Assembly: GCF_006149005.1 (NCBI RefSeq)
Contig: NZ_VBSL01000021.1
Span: 22,604 to 86,603 of the forward strand
DNA length: 64,000 nucleotides
From: Larkinella sp. C7
GTDB taxonomy: Bacteria > Bacteroidota > Bacteroidia > Cytophagales > Spirosomataceae
Reading direction: 5' to 3'
A model generated the notes under the pieces. That model searched no databases and had not been told where the DNA came from. It worked only from the letters and a program-made list of their open reading frames with translations. Of this stretch, positions 36,565 through 46,338 are shown piece after piece; position 1 is the stretch's first letter; every line of letters begins with the position of its first letter. The position numbers and the translations under genes are program-made.

Positions 36565-37202
36565 CGCCGTAGCCGTTCTTCGATGTCCGAATTATCTACG
36601 ATATCCAGTTGCTCAATGAGAAAACCATGTGGGTTTACCTCGGATCGGCTGACATTCCGCAGGTAGCCGTCTGTGATGAGCCGGCGTGTGGTAACCTTCG
36701 TTAAGCGAATAATCTGCTGACGGGCAAATGAGCGAAACCGGTAGGGATACTGATTCAGATCAAGCCGGATGCTGTCCACCTGAATCTCCTGCGAAGCCGC
36801 GGCCTGAATCAGGTTATTGTAGTACCCCTTTTCTTTCGTATCCAGATACAGCCGTTGAATGCTTTCATCCCCATAGGGCAGGGCCTCCCGGATGTGCTCC
36901 TCGATGCTGTTACCATCCGGATCTAGCGTGAAGAATAATTCGTGGAAACGCCGGATGTGGTCACGGGCTTCAACGGGTCGATTCTCCCGAACGTCTTTTC
37001 TCAGGGCGGCAATCAGGGTTTTGCCCTGCTCGACCACGTAGACCCGGCTATCCGCATCGGAATCGACTTTGTAAGCAAATACCAGGCTGCCAATGGTCAT
37101 CATCACGCAGGCGGTAATGATGATGATCGACAGTATGCGGATGTTCCGGTAGGAGGTCTCCAGATTGCGGAGGGATTTGAAAAAGGTTTGATCCTGAGCC
37201 AT
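36561..37202 (-). CDS. traK: Conjugal transfer protein TraK (VirB8-like)
   Basis: A 213-residue protein. A short N-terminal part (FKSLRNLETSYRNIRILSII) is followed by one membrane helix and a periplasmic domain with RRFHELFFTLDPDG, characteristic of TraK of Bacteroidota elements. It acts as an inner-membrane scaffold of the mating channel. It starts 3 bases after traJ. Confidence 0.88.
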   Translation of the reverse strand: MAQDQTFFKSLRNLETSYRNIRILSIIIITACVMMTIGSLVFAYKVDSDADSRVYVVEQGKTLIAALRKDVRENRPVEARDHIRRFHELFFTLDPDGNSIEEHIREALPYGDESIQRLYLDTKEKGYYNNLIQAAASQEIQVDSIRLDLNQYPYRFRSFARQQIIRLTKVTTRRLITDGYLRNVSRSEVNPHGFLIEQLDIVDNSDIEERLRR

Positions 37203-37205
37203 GAG

Positions 37206-38375
37206 TTAAGAAGATTGTTTGTTGGAACCGGTAATGTTTCGTAGTTCGTGCTGAGCCGCGCGGCCATACCACTGAGCCTGTTGACCCATCGCTTGACCAG
37301 CCATAATCGTCGCCCCTAAGCCCATCTTGGCAGCATCGGCCACCATCCCTCCAGCGGCTACACCTCCCTTGCCAACCATTCCGGCCGTACCCAATGCAGC
37401 CGGCATTGCCGCACTCACCGCAGCGGCTGAAATCGCGGTGCTCATACTGGATATTCGCTGCATGGCTGAGCCAACTCCGGAAGAGGAAATGATGTAGCTG
37501 GCAATGGTTGGAATGGTGAAGTAGGCCAGCGTAGCGATGATCATAAACACGATGTAAATGATCTTCCCGCTTTGGGCCTCATCCGGGATATTATTGGTCA
37601 ATTCCAGATACTGGAGAGCGATTACCTTGCCTTGTAAATAGGTGACAATCGTTCCCAGAATGTTGGCCAGGGGAAACCAGAGCGATACCTGCACATACCG
37701 GGCAATCCATAAAAGGTGACTATCCTGAAACCCGGTAAAAATGGCGATCGCAAACGCCAGTGGCCCAATCATCGTCAGCACAATCATAAAGAAGGCCCTG
37801 ACGGTTAGAATCACCAGTCGGGCCGCTAAATAGACGGCATAGAACAGGTTTTTTAGAAAGTCATTGAATCCTTCATTGATATACAGTCGGTATTTTTCGA
37901 CCACCAGACTCATGTACTGCCCGATCTGCCAACCGTTCATTTCATCCAGTTTCTGATCCATCTCGGCTAACCGCTGTTGCATCTTTTGCTGACGCAGGTT
38001 TTCAATCTGCTGAATTCGGGTGGTCTGCACATCGATCATGTTTTGCGTCGACGTTTCCAGCGGCTTGATCAACGCGCCAATGAAATCGGTAACGATCGTG
38101 AAATTGAGTGCCAGAAAACCAATGGCGAAGGGTCTGAGCAGCGGCCATACATCGACTCCCTCCGCATAGGCCAGATGCCGCAGAATTTTAAAGCCAATGA
38201 AGAGGCTGGCGGCAATACCGGCAATCGAAGCCGCGACGTCGCCAAAATTGCCCATGCCCTGGAGCACTTCTTTATACGCCTGCGTGATCGATGCCTCGAA
38301 AGACTCGAACTTGCGGTAAAAATCGTAGTCAACGTAGGTTCCCGCGCCGGGCTGAGCTGCCTGTAGTAAAATCAT
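37206..38375 (-). CDS. traJ: Conjugal transfer protein TraJ (VirB6-like)
   Basis: A 389-residue polytopic protein. ATG 38375 is chosen; a longer frame upstream would run into traG's 3' end and adds no recognisable sequence. Helices include AASIAGIAASLFIGFKIL, a run around 215-260 (LAARLVILTVRAFFMIVLTM) and YIVFMIIATLAYFTIPTIA. The Ala/Gly-rich C-terminus is typical. It forms part of the inner-membrane channel. Confidence 0.85.
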   Translation of the reverse strand: MILLQAAQPGAGTYVDYDFYRKFESFEASITQAYKEVLQGMGNFGDVAASIAGIAASLFIGFKILRHLAYAEGVDVWPLLRPFAIGFLALNFTIVTDFIGALIKPLETSTQNMIDVQTTRIQQIENLRQQKMQQRLAEMDQKLDEMNGWQIGQYMSLVVEKYRLYINEGFNDFLKNLFYAVYLAARLVILTVRAFFMIVLTMIGPLAFAIAIFTGFQDSHLLWIARYVQVSLWFPLANILGTIVTYLQGKVIALQYLELTNNIPDEAQSGKIIYIVFMIIATLAYFTIPTIASYIISSSGVGSAMQRISSMSTAISAAAVSAAMPAALGTAGMVGKGGVAAGGMVADAAKMGLGATIMAGQAMGQQAQWYGRAAQHELRNITGSNKQSS

Positions 38376-38472
38376 TGCCGATCGGATAGAAAGTTTGTTT
38401 GTTTTGAAAAACGACAGGGGTTGTAAAGCTTTGATTGACAGCCAAATCTTATTTGCTTTGAAAACGGACCGG

Positions 38473-40971
38473 TTAGACTGAAGCCTTTGCCCGTCTGGAA
38501 TCTGCAAAATCCACGATGGCAACCTGAATGTCTCCACCATTGGCTACGGTACGTTGCTGCACTTCGTACTTTTCGGTTTCTTCCGTGGTGTAGGCAGCAT
38601 ATTCCTCCAGACTTACCTCGGTGGCATAGACTTTGGACCGGTGCCCCAATGCAATAAAAACCTCTTTGTATTTGCGCATCGGGTCCAGATCCTTATTGAC
38701 GGACAGGACGAGCTGTTTTTGCTTTTCGGTCAGACCCAACAGTTGGCGGACTTCATCGAACCGGTTCTGGTATTTGCTTTGATCGAGCAGAATTTTACAA
38801 TCCGAGTTGTTGATGACCGCATCTTTGACGATTTGGTTACCGATGATATCATCAATCTCCTGCGTGACGATCACCGCTTCTCCGAAGTATTTCCGAACGG
38901 TCTTGAACAGGTACTGGATGTAAGTGGCCATGCCTTCTTTGGCAATGGCTTTCCATGCCTCCTCAATCAGCATCATTTTCCGAACCCCTTTTAGCCGGCG
39001 CATTTTGGCCACAAACGTCTCCATGATGATCAGCGTTACCACCGGGTACAGGATCGGGTGATCTTTGATATTGTCCAACTCGAAAACCACGAACCGTTTG
39101 TTGAGAAGATCAATTTTCAGATCGGAATTCAGCAGGTAATCGTACTCACCGCCTTTGTAGAAAGGCTGCATGGTCAATAGAAACTTCTGCACATCGAAAT
39201 AGTCCTTCTCGTACTTTTTCTCAGTCAGGTAAGCCCGAAATCCGTTCTCATCGTCGCAGTATTCGTAAAAGCCGTTGAAGCTACCTTTGCCAGGCGTCTT
39301 TTTGATCAGCTTCAGATACTGCTCGACCGCATCTGATAGGGCAACCTCTTCGGTTCTGGTAAACTGTTCGGTTTCTTTCTTCCAGAGGGTCAGCAGCAGC
39401 GTTTTAATCGATTCCTTCTTTTCGATGCCAAAAACACCATCCTCAGCGTAGAAAGGATTGAACGTAATTGGATTGTCCTCCTCATAGGTCAAATACACCC
39501 CATCCCGTCCGCGCGTTTTCCGGTGGATCATCTCACAGAGGCCGCGGTACGAGTGACCCACATCGACCAACAGGACGTGCGTTCCCTGTTCGTAATACTG
39601 GCGAACCATGTGGTTCGTAAAGAAGGATTTCCCGGATCCGGAAGGGCCAATAATAAACTTGTTCCGGTTCGTAATCCAGCCCCGCTCCATTGGTTCATCC
39701 GACAGGTCTACCCACACCGGTTTGCCGAACCGGTCACAAAGCCGAATCCCGAAGGGGGAAAGTGAGCTGCGGTAAGACGATTCCAGATTGAACATGCAAA
39801 CCGCCTGCTCGACGAAGGTGTAAAACGTATCATCCAGGGGAAGGTCACCGGCATTACCCGGAATTCCCGCCCATAAAAGCCGGGCTGCATCCTGAGTATT
39901 GTGTTTCGGAAGGCAATCCAACTGGGCAATGGCGGCTGAGGCCCGGGAACGCAGATAGTCAATCTGTTCCGGCTTTTCCGTCCAAACCATCAGGTTGAAG
40001 TGTGATCGGCAAACCGTGCGTTGCGCGGTAATCGCTTCCTGAATAAATTTTTGCGTCCAGTCCCGATTGATTGCGTTCTCGTTGGAATACATCGATAACG
40101 AATTAAGGTACCGGGTTTGCTGCTCAAATTCCCGAAGGGCCGCTGGTCCATCTTCGATGCAGATGTACTGATTGTACATGTGATTGCAGGGCAGCATCAG
40201 GCCCACCGGTAGTACATTACCCACCGCGAATTGGGTGCTATCCGAAGATAGAGGGCCGTAACCAGCCATGACGTCAACCATATGCGGAAGCGCTTCAACG
40301 TCAGAAAGGGTAAAACACATCACCTCCTTATCCCCTATCCGGACGTGGCCATCGATGTCCCAGTCTTCCAATGTGACCTTGCGCCGGCCGTCGGGTTGTA
40401 ATCGGAAGTAGTTCGGAACAATACCCCTATCCCCTTTCCCACTGACAAAATCATCATCCGTCAACCGTTCAGCCGCAATGCCGCCATCCTGCAAAATCCG
40501 TTCAAACTGACTGACCGCATCAAAGAAGCTTTGCAATTCCTTCGGATCAACCTGCTCCCTCGGGACAAGCCGACGTCGGGTTAATGAATGACGCGTGCTC
40601 TTCTGCTTTTGCCGGGATTTGGGAAGTTTACTGATGTAGAGGTAGCAGTAATGATTCAGAAATGGACGTTCAATAAAATGCCGCTGAAAGGCAAGGGTTA
40701 AAAAACTGGTGTCATCATGCTCCTGATCAGCCTGGTATTTTTCTTCCATAAACCAGTCCTGCTTATGAATCACCGTACCGACGGGCAGCATTTTAATGGC
40801 TTTGCACAAGGCACTGTGCAGGCTTCGGTAATCCTCGGGAGACTGGGTAAAGATTTCCGGAAGTAACAGGCGAAAGCCTACCGTAACGTCGGCCAGTTTA
40901 CTGATCAGGCAGTTGTTTTCAACGGCCAGTAGTGGAAGTGCCTTTTCGAGTGTTCGGGCGTTTAGTTTCAC
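38473..40971 (-). CDS. traG: Conjugation ATPase TraG (VirB4 family)
   Basis: An 832-residue ATPase. I take GTG 40971, which gives the family-typical beginning LEKALPLLAVENNCLISK. The N-terminal domain (about 1-380) is TraG-specific; the C-terminal P-loop ATPase has Walker A GPSGSGKSFF and Walker B MMLIEEAWKAI. It powers pilus assembly and substrate passage. The start overlaps the end of traF by about 50 bp. Confidence 0.93.
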   Translation of the reverse strand: MKLNARTLEKALPLLAVENNCLISKLADVTVGFRLLLPEIFTQSPEDYRSLHSALCKAIKMLPVGTVIHKQDWFMEEKYQADQEHDDTSFLTLAFQRHFIERPFLNHYCYLYISKLPKSRQKQKSTRHSLTRRRLVPREQVDPKELQSFFDAVSQFERILQDGGIAAERLTDDDFVSGKGDRGIVPNYFRLQPDGRRKVTLEDWDIDGHVRIGDKEVMCFTLSDVEALPHMVDVMAGYGPLSSDSTQFAVGNVLPVGLMLPCNHMYNQYICIEDGPAALREFEQQTRYLNSLSMYSNENAINRDWTQKFIQEAITAQRTVCRSHFNLMVWTEKPEQIDYLRSRASAAIAQLDCLPKHNTQDAARLLWAGIPGNAGDLPLDDTFYTFVEQAVCMFNLESSYRSSLSPFGIRLCDRFGKPVWVDLSDEPMERGWITNRNKFIIGPSGSGKSFFTNHMVRQYYEQGTHVLLVDVGHSYRGLCEMIHRKTRGRDGVYLTYEEDNPITFNPFYAEDGVFGIEKKESIKTLLLTLWKKETEQFTRTEEVALSDAVEQYLKLIKKTPGKGSFNGFYEYCDDENGFRAYLTEKKYEKDYFDVQKFLLTMQPFYKGGEYDYLLNSDLKIDLLNKRFVVFELDNIKDHPILYPVVTLIIMETFVAKMRRLKGVRKMMLIEEAWKAIAKEGMATYIQYLFKTVRKYFGEAVIVTQEIDDIIGNQIVKDAVINNSDCKILLDQSKYQNRFDEVRQLLGLTEKQKQLVLSVNKDLDPMRKYKEVFIALGHRSKVYATEVSLEEYAAYTTEETEKYEVQQRTVANGGDIQVAIVDFADSRRAKASV

Positions 40972-41272
40972 GGAGTTTGGCGAACGGTTTGGCTGAATTA
41001 ATGATGATTGCTTTCGGCTGAGAACGGGTAGCCTCCTGTTTGACAAGGCCCCACATGCCATGCTTGGCCGACATTCGCATACAGTACCAGACGCCGCCGA
41101 GGGTAAGAGAAAGTACGATAACGGTGGTCAGATACGTGTTAACATCGAGCCCGTAGAGAATCAGCGCCAGAAAAAGACTACACGCTACAATCCCCACTGC
41201 TAAGTAGAGGTAGGTGCCTTTCAGACCCTTCAGCTCTACGGGTTTTCCGATGCCTTTGTTGATTTCCAGCAT
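40919..41272 (-). CDS. traF: Conjugal transfer protein TraF (DUF4133)
   Basis: A 117-residue protein with the start EINKGIGKPVELKGLKGTY, diagnostic of TraF/DUF4133 proteins, and two membrane helices (about 24-44 and 49-66). It corresponds to VirB3. The C-terminal 30 residues are basic and overlap the traG start. Confidence 0.88.
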   Translation of the reverse strand: MLEINKGIGKPVELKGLKGTYLYLAVGIVACSLFLALILYGLDVNTYLTTVIVLSLTLGGVWYCMRMSAKHGMWGLVKQEATRSQPKAIIINSAKPFAKLRETKRPNTRKGTSTTGR

Positions 41273-41275
41273 GGA

Positions 41276-41608
41276 TTACGCGCCGAAGAAGGCGGTTAAT
41301 ACCGTGCCCACTGCAATCAAAAATAAGGCTGCACCAAACCAGCCGGTAACCGCTTTCATCGTGTCAGGGTCGCCATTGTGCCATTTTGAATACACCCGAA
41401 TAGCGCCAACCAAACCAATGATCAGACCGATGGCCAGTACAATGGTGTTTGCGGCCACACCGTAACTCCGGATGGTGGTAGCGGTTGAGCTGAGTGCCGC
41501 AGCGCCATTACCGGCCGCGGGTTGTTGTGCCATGGCCAGGCTGCTAACAGTGAACAGGGCGGCTACCGACAATAGCCTTTTTGTAGAGAAAAGAGTACGG
41601 TTGAACAT
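41276..41608 (-). CDS. traE: Conjugal transfer protein TraE (DUF4134, pilin-like)
   Basis: A 110-residue protein with a signal peptide (about 1-28, ending LAMAQQ) and two hydrophobic helices (NTIVLAIGLIIGLVGAIRVY, then FGAALFLIAVGTVLTAFF), as in DUF4134/TraE, the VirB2-like pilin. It starts the core block E-F-G on the minus strand. Confidence 0.87.
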   Translation of the reverse strand: MFNRTLFSTKRLLSVAALFTVSSLAMAQQPAAGNGAAALSSTATTIRSYGVAANTIVLAIGLIIGLVGAIRVYSKWHNGDPDTMKAVTGWFGAALFLIAVGTVLTAFFGA

Positions 41609-41725
41609 AACAAAAAGAGATAAAAGTGAAGAAAAATAAATAATTAAAATTAAAGCGTTTTCACAAATTTAGTAAATGATAAAAACAAATTCCCTGAATA
41701 TGCGAATTATTGGACAAAAAAAATC

Positions 41726-42256
41726 TCATATATGAAAAAGATCATCCAAATAATCCCATTGGCGCATTCTTACAAGCTGGCTATAATTACGACTGTGACG
41801 CATTTCATTGGAATTCATATCATCGAATACCTCTGTTGAATCCCGTTGATCTTGATCAGCCTGGTCGTTTTGATCCGCATAGTGAGCCATAAGCAGACGA
41901 TGGGCAACAAACGCTGCGACACCGATACCCCAGTAAGGTGAAACCGCATTAATCGTACGCCCCTCTTTGAGAAAGTGGAGCAATCCAGCCCATACCATCA
42001 AGGCACCCCAAAACAAAGCAAAACGAACGCTTACGGCATTCCAGTAACTCATTCGTGATTTCCGGTATGTGGCGCGGTCGTAGCCGATAAGCCATAGCGC
42101 AGCTTTGGCAGCCCCGTGCAAACCGACTCTGACCAGTATCATCACCAGGCGCTCTGATGCGTTACCCAGCCAACGGGCAGCCCGAACCGCGAAGGTGACC
42201 AGAGCGATAAAAACCGCCAATGTCACAAAATCCCAGAAACCAAAACCAGCGTTCAT
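41726..42256 (-). CDS. Hypothetical membrane protein of the tra operon
   Basis: A 176-residue protein with two to four membrane segments (FVTLAVFIALVTFAVRAA and a cluster around 80-120) and a hydrophilic C-terminus rich in Asp, Gln and Arg. No family recognised. It lies in the place of traC/traD in related elements, between the 207-residue protein and traE. Confidence 0.55.
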   Translation of the reverse strand: MNAGFGFWDFVTLAVFIALVTFAVRAARWLGNASERLVMILVRVGLHGAAKAALWLIGYDRATYRKSRMSYWNAVSVRFALFWGALMVWAGLLHFLKEGRTINAVSPYWGIGVAAFVAHRLLMAHYADQNDQADQDQRDSTEVFDDMNSNEMRHSRNYSQLVRMRQWDYLDDLFHI

Positions 42257-42267
42257 CGAAGTAAAAA

Positions 42268-42891
42268 TTATGATTTAGACAGGATATCCCCAAGGCTCTT
42301 ACGCTTTTGCCCATTGATCACTTCAGCCAATAAGTTGGACTCCTCTCCACTGTCAGGCTTCGCGCTCACGGTACCGTCGGATTGAACTTCAATCTCTTTT
42401 GCAGATGTAACAACCTCATCAAGCGGTTTCTCTCCCTGCGGCACAACTATGCCAGTAATGGGCATGAACAGGCTGTTGGGGTCAATTTCACTGGCAACGG
42501 GCACTACTGGTAAATCGATCGCCTGCTGAGGTTTTTCGATTGTTGATTTTGCCTTTGCAGGCCGCTTCCGGACGGACTTTGGCTTTTCTGCCTTGACATC
42601 CTGGACGTTCTCAACGGTAGGCTTTTCTACCTGGCCAGCAAGCCCGGCCGATGTGTTCCCGATGGAGGGCGTAGCGGGATAATTGCGAACCATGAAAAGG
42701 TCGGCTTCCTCCTCTTCGTCATCAATAGGCCCTTTCTCACTGGGTTGCTGGATCGGGTTTTTAGATCCGCGGCCAATCACCCAGTCGCGGATATCTTCCC
42801 GGTAAAACTTCCAGGCAACAAATGCGTAATAAATGACGGCTGCGATTCCAGTTACTTTAAAGAAATCGCCCCATGTATACTGGCTGAACAT
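42268..42891 (-). CDS. Hypothetical single-pass protein of the tra operon
   Basis: A 207-residue protein with one N-terminal membrane helix (FFKVTGIAAVIYYAFVAWKF) and a long acidic, Pro/Lys-rich and probably disordered tail. Position suggests a TraC/TraD-like accessory factor. The sequence gives no domain. Confidence 0.55.
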   Translation of the reverse strand: MFSQYTWGDFFKVTGIAAVIYYAFVAWKFYREDIRDWVIGRGSKNPIQQPSEKGPIDDEEEEADLFMVRNYPATPSIGNTSAGLAGQVEKPTVENVQDVKAEKPKSVRKRPAKAKSTIEKPQQAIDLPVVPVASEIDPNSLFMPITGIVVPQGEKPLDEVVTSAKEIEVQSDGTVSAKPDSGEESNLLAEVINGQKRKSLGDILSKS

Positions 42892-42951
42892 AGCTGTTTA
42901 TGGTTTGCGAATAATGGCTGAGTCGTTTTGTTGCGACCCAGCCTATTGATT

Positions 42952-43455
42952 TTACAGTTTGGCCTCTTCTTTGGTGACCGTCCGTTGCACGATTTCAAGC
43001 ACATTATTCAGAATTACATTCATGGGTACATCGTACTTGTAATTCAGATCCCGTAGCAACTTGTGATTCTCCTTTGAGATCGCAATGTATTTTTTGTACT
43101 CGGTCGACTTATTAGCCGGTTGTTGGAGAATTTCTTCCAGAACGATAGAAGATCCAGCGACTTTCCTGCGCTCTGATTTAGGAGTCGAAGCCGTGGCGGG
43201 TTTTGGTGTTGAAACCGGAGTTGCGTCTGGCTCCTGCTTGGGTGTTACTGGCTCAGCCCCGGCAGGTACTGGCTTTTGTACCTCGACTGTTGGCTCAGGT
43301 TCCGGACTGGGCTGCTGAGCGACTGGCGCCGACGGTTCGCTCGTTGGCTCTTCAGTGCTACTTACCGACTTCGGAATTAGCGAATTGGCAAAACCCGCTA
43401 AACGGGTAGCATGACTTTTTTTGGTAGCGTCTACCAAACTACTTGGTTTGTCCAT
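42952..43455 (-). CDS. traB: TraB-like DUF3408 protein
   Basis: A 167-residue protein: a disordered Pro/Glu/Ser-rich N-terminal 105 residues and a C-terminal domain (YKKYIAISKENHKLLRDLNY, then VPMNVILNNVLEIVQ), resembling the DUF3408 domain of TraB. That domain has a ribbon-helix-helix appearance, so it may bind DNA near the transfer origin or serve partition with TraA. It overlaps traA by 17 bp. Confidence 0.72.
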   Translation of the reverse strand: MDKPSSLVDATKKSHATRLAGFANSLIPKSVSSTEEPTSEPSAPVAQQPSPEPEPTVEVQKPVPAGAEPVTPKQEPDATPVSTPKPATASTPKSERRKVAGSSIVLEEILQQPANKSTEYKKYIAISKENHKLLRDLNYKYDVPMNVILNNVLEIVQRTVTKEEAKL

Positions 43456-44191
43456 GTAATTGATTGTTTTTCATGATAAGCTCTTCTACTTCAATAAATA
43501 ACTCTTTCAGTCCCGAGTTGCGCAGGTACGCCGGCGGCATCGGAAATAAGGTGGAACGGTTGGCAGGATCCTGATAGGAGTCGCGTTGTGGTATCCGGCT
43601 TTTCAATGCCTGAAGTCCGTAGCTAACGAAACTATCTTCCAGTTGCTCAACCATGCTGGCATCCCGGGAAGGCTTGTATTTGTTCCAGACTACCCAGCAA
43701 TTCTCAATCGGGACTAAGCCGATCTGTTTAATCGCAGTGAGGTACTGGAATCCCGTTGTTACACTGTATTCCGAAGTTTCCATTGGCACCAACAGCAGAT
43801 CAACCGACTTAATGGCCAGGTCATATCCCGCAATCTCAATATTACCCGGAAGGTCAACGAACACCACCTGCGTATCCGGAGCCAGCATCGTTATCATTTT
43901 CGGAACATCCTTCGGGTAGCCGGAAAGGATTTCGAAAGGGTCGATCCCCTCCTTTTCTCTCCGTTCTTCCATACGAAACTGCGCATCCTCATCAAGATTT
44001 TCAGCTTCCCGCAACCGTTGCGTATGAACCGAAAGCTGAGATCCGTCGACATCTAAAAGGGCGGTCTTTAAGCCGCGTTTGTAGTGGAGGTAAGACGCAA
44101 CTATCACCGATAGAGTTGTTTTACCCATTCCACCTTTTTGGGTTGCAAAGGCGAGTACAGTGGGTTTTTTGGGGAGCCCTGGAGGTGCCAT
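43439..44191 (-). CDS. traA: ParA-family ATPase TraA
   Basis: A 250-residue P-loop ATPase from ATG 44191. Deviant Walker A is QKGGMGKTTL at about residue 18, with Walker A' LLDVDGSQLS and Walker B VVFVDLPG. Such proteins move plasmids or position transfer complexes. It is the first gene of the leftward tra operon, directly next to a repeat array at 44332-44476 that may be its DNA target. Confidence 0.9.
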   Translation of the reverse strand: MAPPGLPKKPTVLAFATQKGGMGKTTLSVIVASYLHYKRGLKTALLDVDGSQLSVHTQRLREAENLDEDAQFRMEERREKEGIDPFEILSGYPKDVPKMITMLAPDTQVVFVDLPGNIEIAGYDLAIKSVDLLLVPMETSEYSVTTGFQYLTAIKQIGLVPIENCWVVWNKYKPSRDASMVEQLEDSFVSYGLQALKSRIPQRDSYQDPANRSTLFPMPPAYLRNSGLKELFIEVEELIMKNNQLHGQTK

Positions 44192-44331
44192 AAGAAGTAA
44201 GTCAAAGAGTATGTTGGACCCAAAGCAAAATTGAAATTCTGACAAGTGCAAGCCTTTATCAATAAATTTATACATTCATACATCGTTCTATCCCTTTATT
44301 AGTGTATTTAAACATTGAATGATTGATGTAT

Positions 44332-44476
44332 CAATACAGGAATACATTGTCATTTCAATACAGGGATGTATTACATTGTTAATACACGGATGTATATATT
44401 TATCAATGTATTTTCTTGGCAGTTCAGCAGGAAACAGGCAAATCAACGCCCTGACCTTTCCAATACACGAATACAC
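44332..44476. repeat. Array of short iterated repeats between traA and mobA
   Basis: Four related 16-17 bp units with consensus AATACA(C/G)GGATGTAT: 44332-44347, 44356-44372, 44380-44396 and 44461-44476. Each is a weak dyad in itself (AATACA...TGTAT). Partial copies, such as GATGTATCAATAC at 44325-44337 and GTGTATTGATC near 44494, surround them. The array lies in the 466-base gap between the divergent traA and mobA, in the place expected for a centromere, an operator or part of oriT. Confidence 0.7.
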
Positions 44477-44545
44477 TAATTTATCTCTGTATCTGTGTAT
44501 TGATCAAAAACCCAGTCTGGCCGGGAGGGAGGGATTGCAAAAAAG

Positions 44546-44591
44546 TTTCTCGGCTGAGAAAAGCAAGATGTGTTTTTGTGAGTACAAAAAC
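44546..44591. other. Two small hairpins, candidate oriT elements
   Basis: TTTCTC-GGCT-GAGAAA (44546-44561) and GTTTTTGT-GAGT-ACAAAAAC (44572-44591) are perfect inverted repeats 70-110 bases before mobA. Inverted repeats next to the nic site are typical of oriT. The nic site itself cannot be identified. They might instead be regulatory sites for the mob promoter. Confidence 0.4.
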
Positions 44592-44657
44592 TGTTTCGTA
44601 CTTTGGCAGTCCGAACGATTTACCAGCCTCCGAAGTCGGCTGTAAAACATAAATAGC

Positions 44658-45080
44658 ATGGAAGAATCGACAAGAAAAAAAGGAGGCAGACCCGAAAAGG
44701 ACCCGAGCAAACGGGCAATAAAAATACTGAGGGTACGTATGGAACCGGATGAGTATAAGTTATTACAGACCCGGAAATCATCTACCTCAGCGCGAAGTCT
44801 ATCGGATTTTGTCCGGTCTATCTGTCTGGAAAAGCCGCTGCTTTTAAAGAATGAGATGTCTACTCAGGAAGAAAAAGCCTTGTCTTTACTGCGTGAAATT
44901 CGGATTGATTTAGTGCGTATCGGGGTGAATATTAACCAGTCATCCAAGCGGATCAACAGCACTACAGACTATCAGGATCTGCAACAGGAAACCATGAGGA
45001 TAGGCGAAAAAGTCGCAGCAATGGAACAACACTTTGATAGTTTGATAGCCAATTTCGGAGGTTCCAGATTCCAACCGTAA
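44658..45080 (+). CDS. mobA: Mobilisation relaxosome protein MobA (MobC-like)
   Basis: A 140-residue protein. A basic start (KKGGRPEKDPSKRAIK) is followed by a ribbon-helix-helix segment (ILRVRMEPDEYKLLQTRKSS) and a helical MobC-like half (EIRIDLVRIGVNINQSSKRI). It binds oriT and helps the relaxase. It is 7 bases before mobB. Confidence 0.83.
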   Translation: MEESTRKKGGRPEKDPSKRAIKILRVRMEPDEYKLLQTRKSSTSARSLSDFVRSICLEKPLLLKNEMSTQEEKALSLLREIRIDLVRIGVNINQSSKRINSTTDYQDLQQETMRIGEKVAAMEQHFDSLIANFGGSRFQP

Positions 45081-45087
45081 GTTTAAA

Positions 45088-46338
45088 ATGGTAGCTCGGA
45101 TTAGCAGTGGCTCCAATCCAAAAGGAGCGGTTTATTACAACGAAATGAAAGTGGAGCAGGGAGAAGCGGAAAGGTTGGCACTGCGCAATTACGTCGGAAT
45201 CCTCGTCGATCCTGACCTCATGCAAAAACAGCAAGTGGCCTATATGCTGGAACAACAGGCCGCTTTGAATCCGCGTATATCCAAACCTACTTTCCACGTA
45301 AGCCTATCGTTGGCTCAGGGCGAAAAACCCGATTCCGCAGAATTGCTTGCGATCGCAGATCGATACATGGACGGTATGGGGTACGGTGGCCAGCCTTACG
45401 CCGTTTATCAGCATTTCGATACGGACCATACCCACGTTCACGTAGTCACGATACGGGTTGATGAGAAAGGGGATAAAATACCTGACAAATTTGAACGCGA
45501 ACGTTCCAACAAGCTGCGGCAGCAGATCGAAAAAGAATTTAGCCTGGTTGAAGCCGAAAGAGTAGTATTGAACAGGTCGCTGCCTGAACTCAAGCCTGTA
45601 CATTACGGACAGGGCGATTTGAAACAGGCCATGACCAATGTCGTTCTGACGGTGATCAATGATTTCCGTTTCAGTAGCTTTTCGCAGTTTAATCAGCTGC
45701 TGAGGCTCTACAACGTTCAGGCAGTTGAAGTACCGCTTGAAGGAAAGAAACCCGGCATGGTGTATACCGTGGCCAGAGAGCAGGAGCGGGAAGGAATTGC
45801 GTTTAAATCCAGTAGCCTCCGACAACAACCTACGAGGGAAACCGTCGAGCGCCGGATCAAGTCAGGAAAAAAAGTAAAAGCAGATTCTGCCTCCCATTTG
45901 CGCCGGCTCATTGAAGGGCGCCTTTCCGAAAGTGGTTCATGGATCGACTTTCAACAGAAGCTCCAGCGAATAAACATTCTGGTTGTTCCTCACCAGGGCA
46001 AAGACGGCGATCTATTTGGAATCAGTTTCCTCGACGTTAAACAGAAGGCGATTTATTCCGGTAGTGAGTTGGGTAAGGCGTTTACGGCAGGCACGCTGAA
46101 AAAACAGCTTGGAGAGGATTTCAAGAACTTACCCAAGGAAGATATCAAGCCAACCATTGAACGAAAGCCACAAGCTGAAACGGAACATAAACCAACCGCC
46201 CCCGAAAAAGAGCAGACCCTCGATTCGAATACGTCATTAATCCGTCGGCTGTTGTATGCCGCGGGCGCTATCGACGATCAGCAGGAAAGTGAACAGGAAT
46301 TAAAGAAAATGACCCGAAAAACAACACCAAGACTATGA
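45088..46338 (+). CDS. mobB: Relaxase/mobilisation nuclease MobB
   Basis: A 416-residue relaxase. The HUH metal motif is HFDTDHTHVHVVT at about 111-123. The N-terminal start VARISSGSNPKGAVYYNEMK is typical of the Bacteroidota MOB family. The nicking Tyr is probably among the first 20 or in GGQPYAVYQHF. It cuts and carries the transferred strand. It overlaps mobC by 4 bp. Confidence 0.92.
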   Translation: MVARISSGSNPKGAVYYNEMKVEQGEAERLALRNYVGILVDPDLMQKQQVAYMLEQQAALNPRISKPTFHVSLSLAQGEKPDSAELLAIADRYMDGMGYGGQPYAVYQHFDTDHTHVHVVTIRVDEKGDKIPDKFERERSNKLRQQIEKEFSLVEAERVVLNRSLPELKPVHYGQGDLKQAMTNVVLTVINDFRFSSFSQFNQLLRLYNVQAVEVPLEGKKPGMVYTVAREQEREGIAFKSSSLRQQPTRETVERRIKSGKKVKADSASHLRRLIEGRLSESGSWIDFQQKLQRINILVVPHQGKDGDLFGISFLDVKQKAIYSGSELGKAFTAGTLKKQLGEDFKNLPKEDIKPTIERKPQAETEHKPTAPEKEQTLDSNTSLIRRLLYAAGAIDDQQESEQELKKMTRKTTPRL

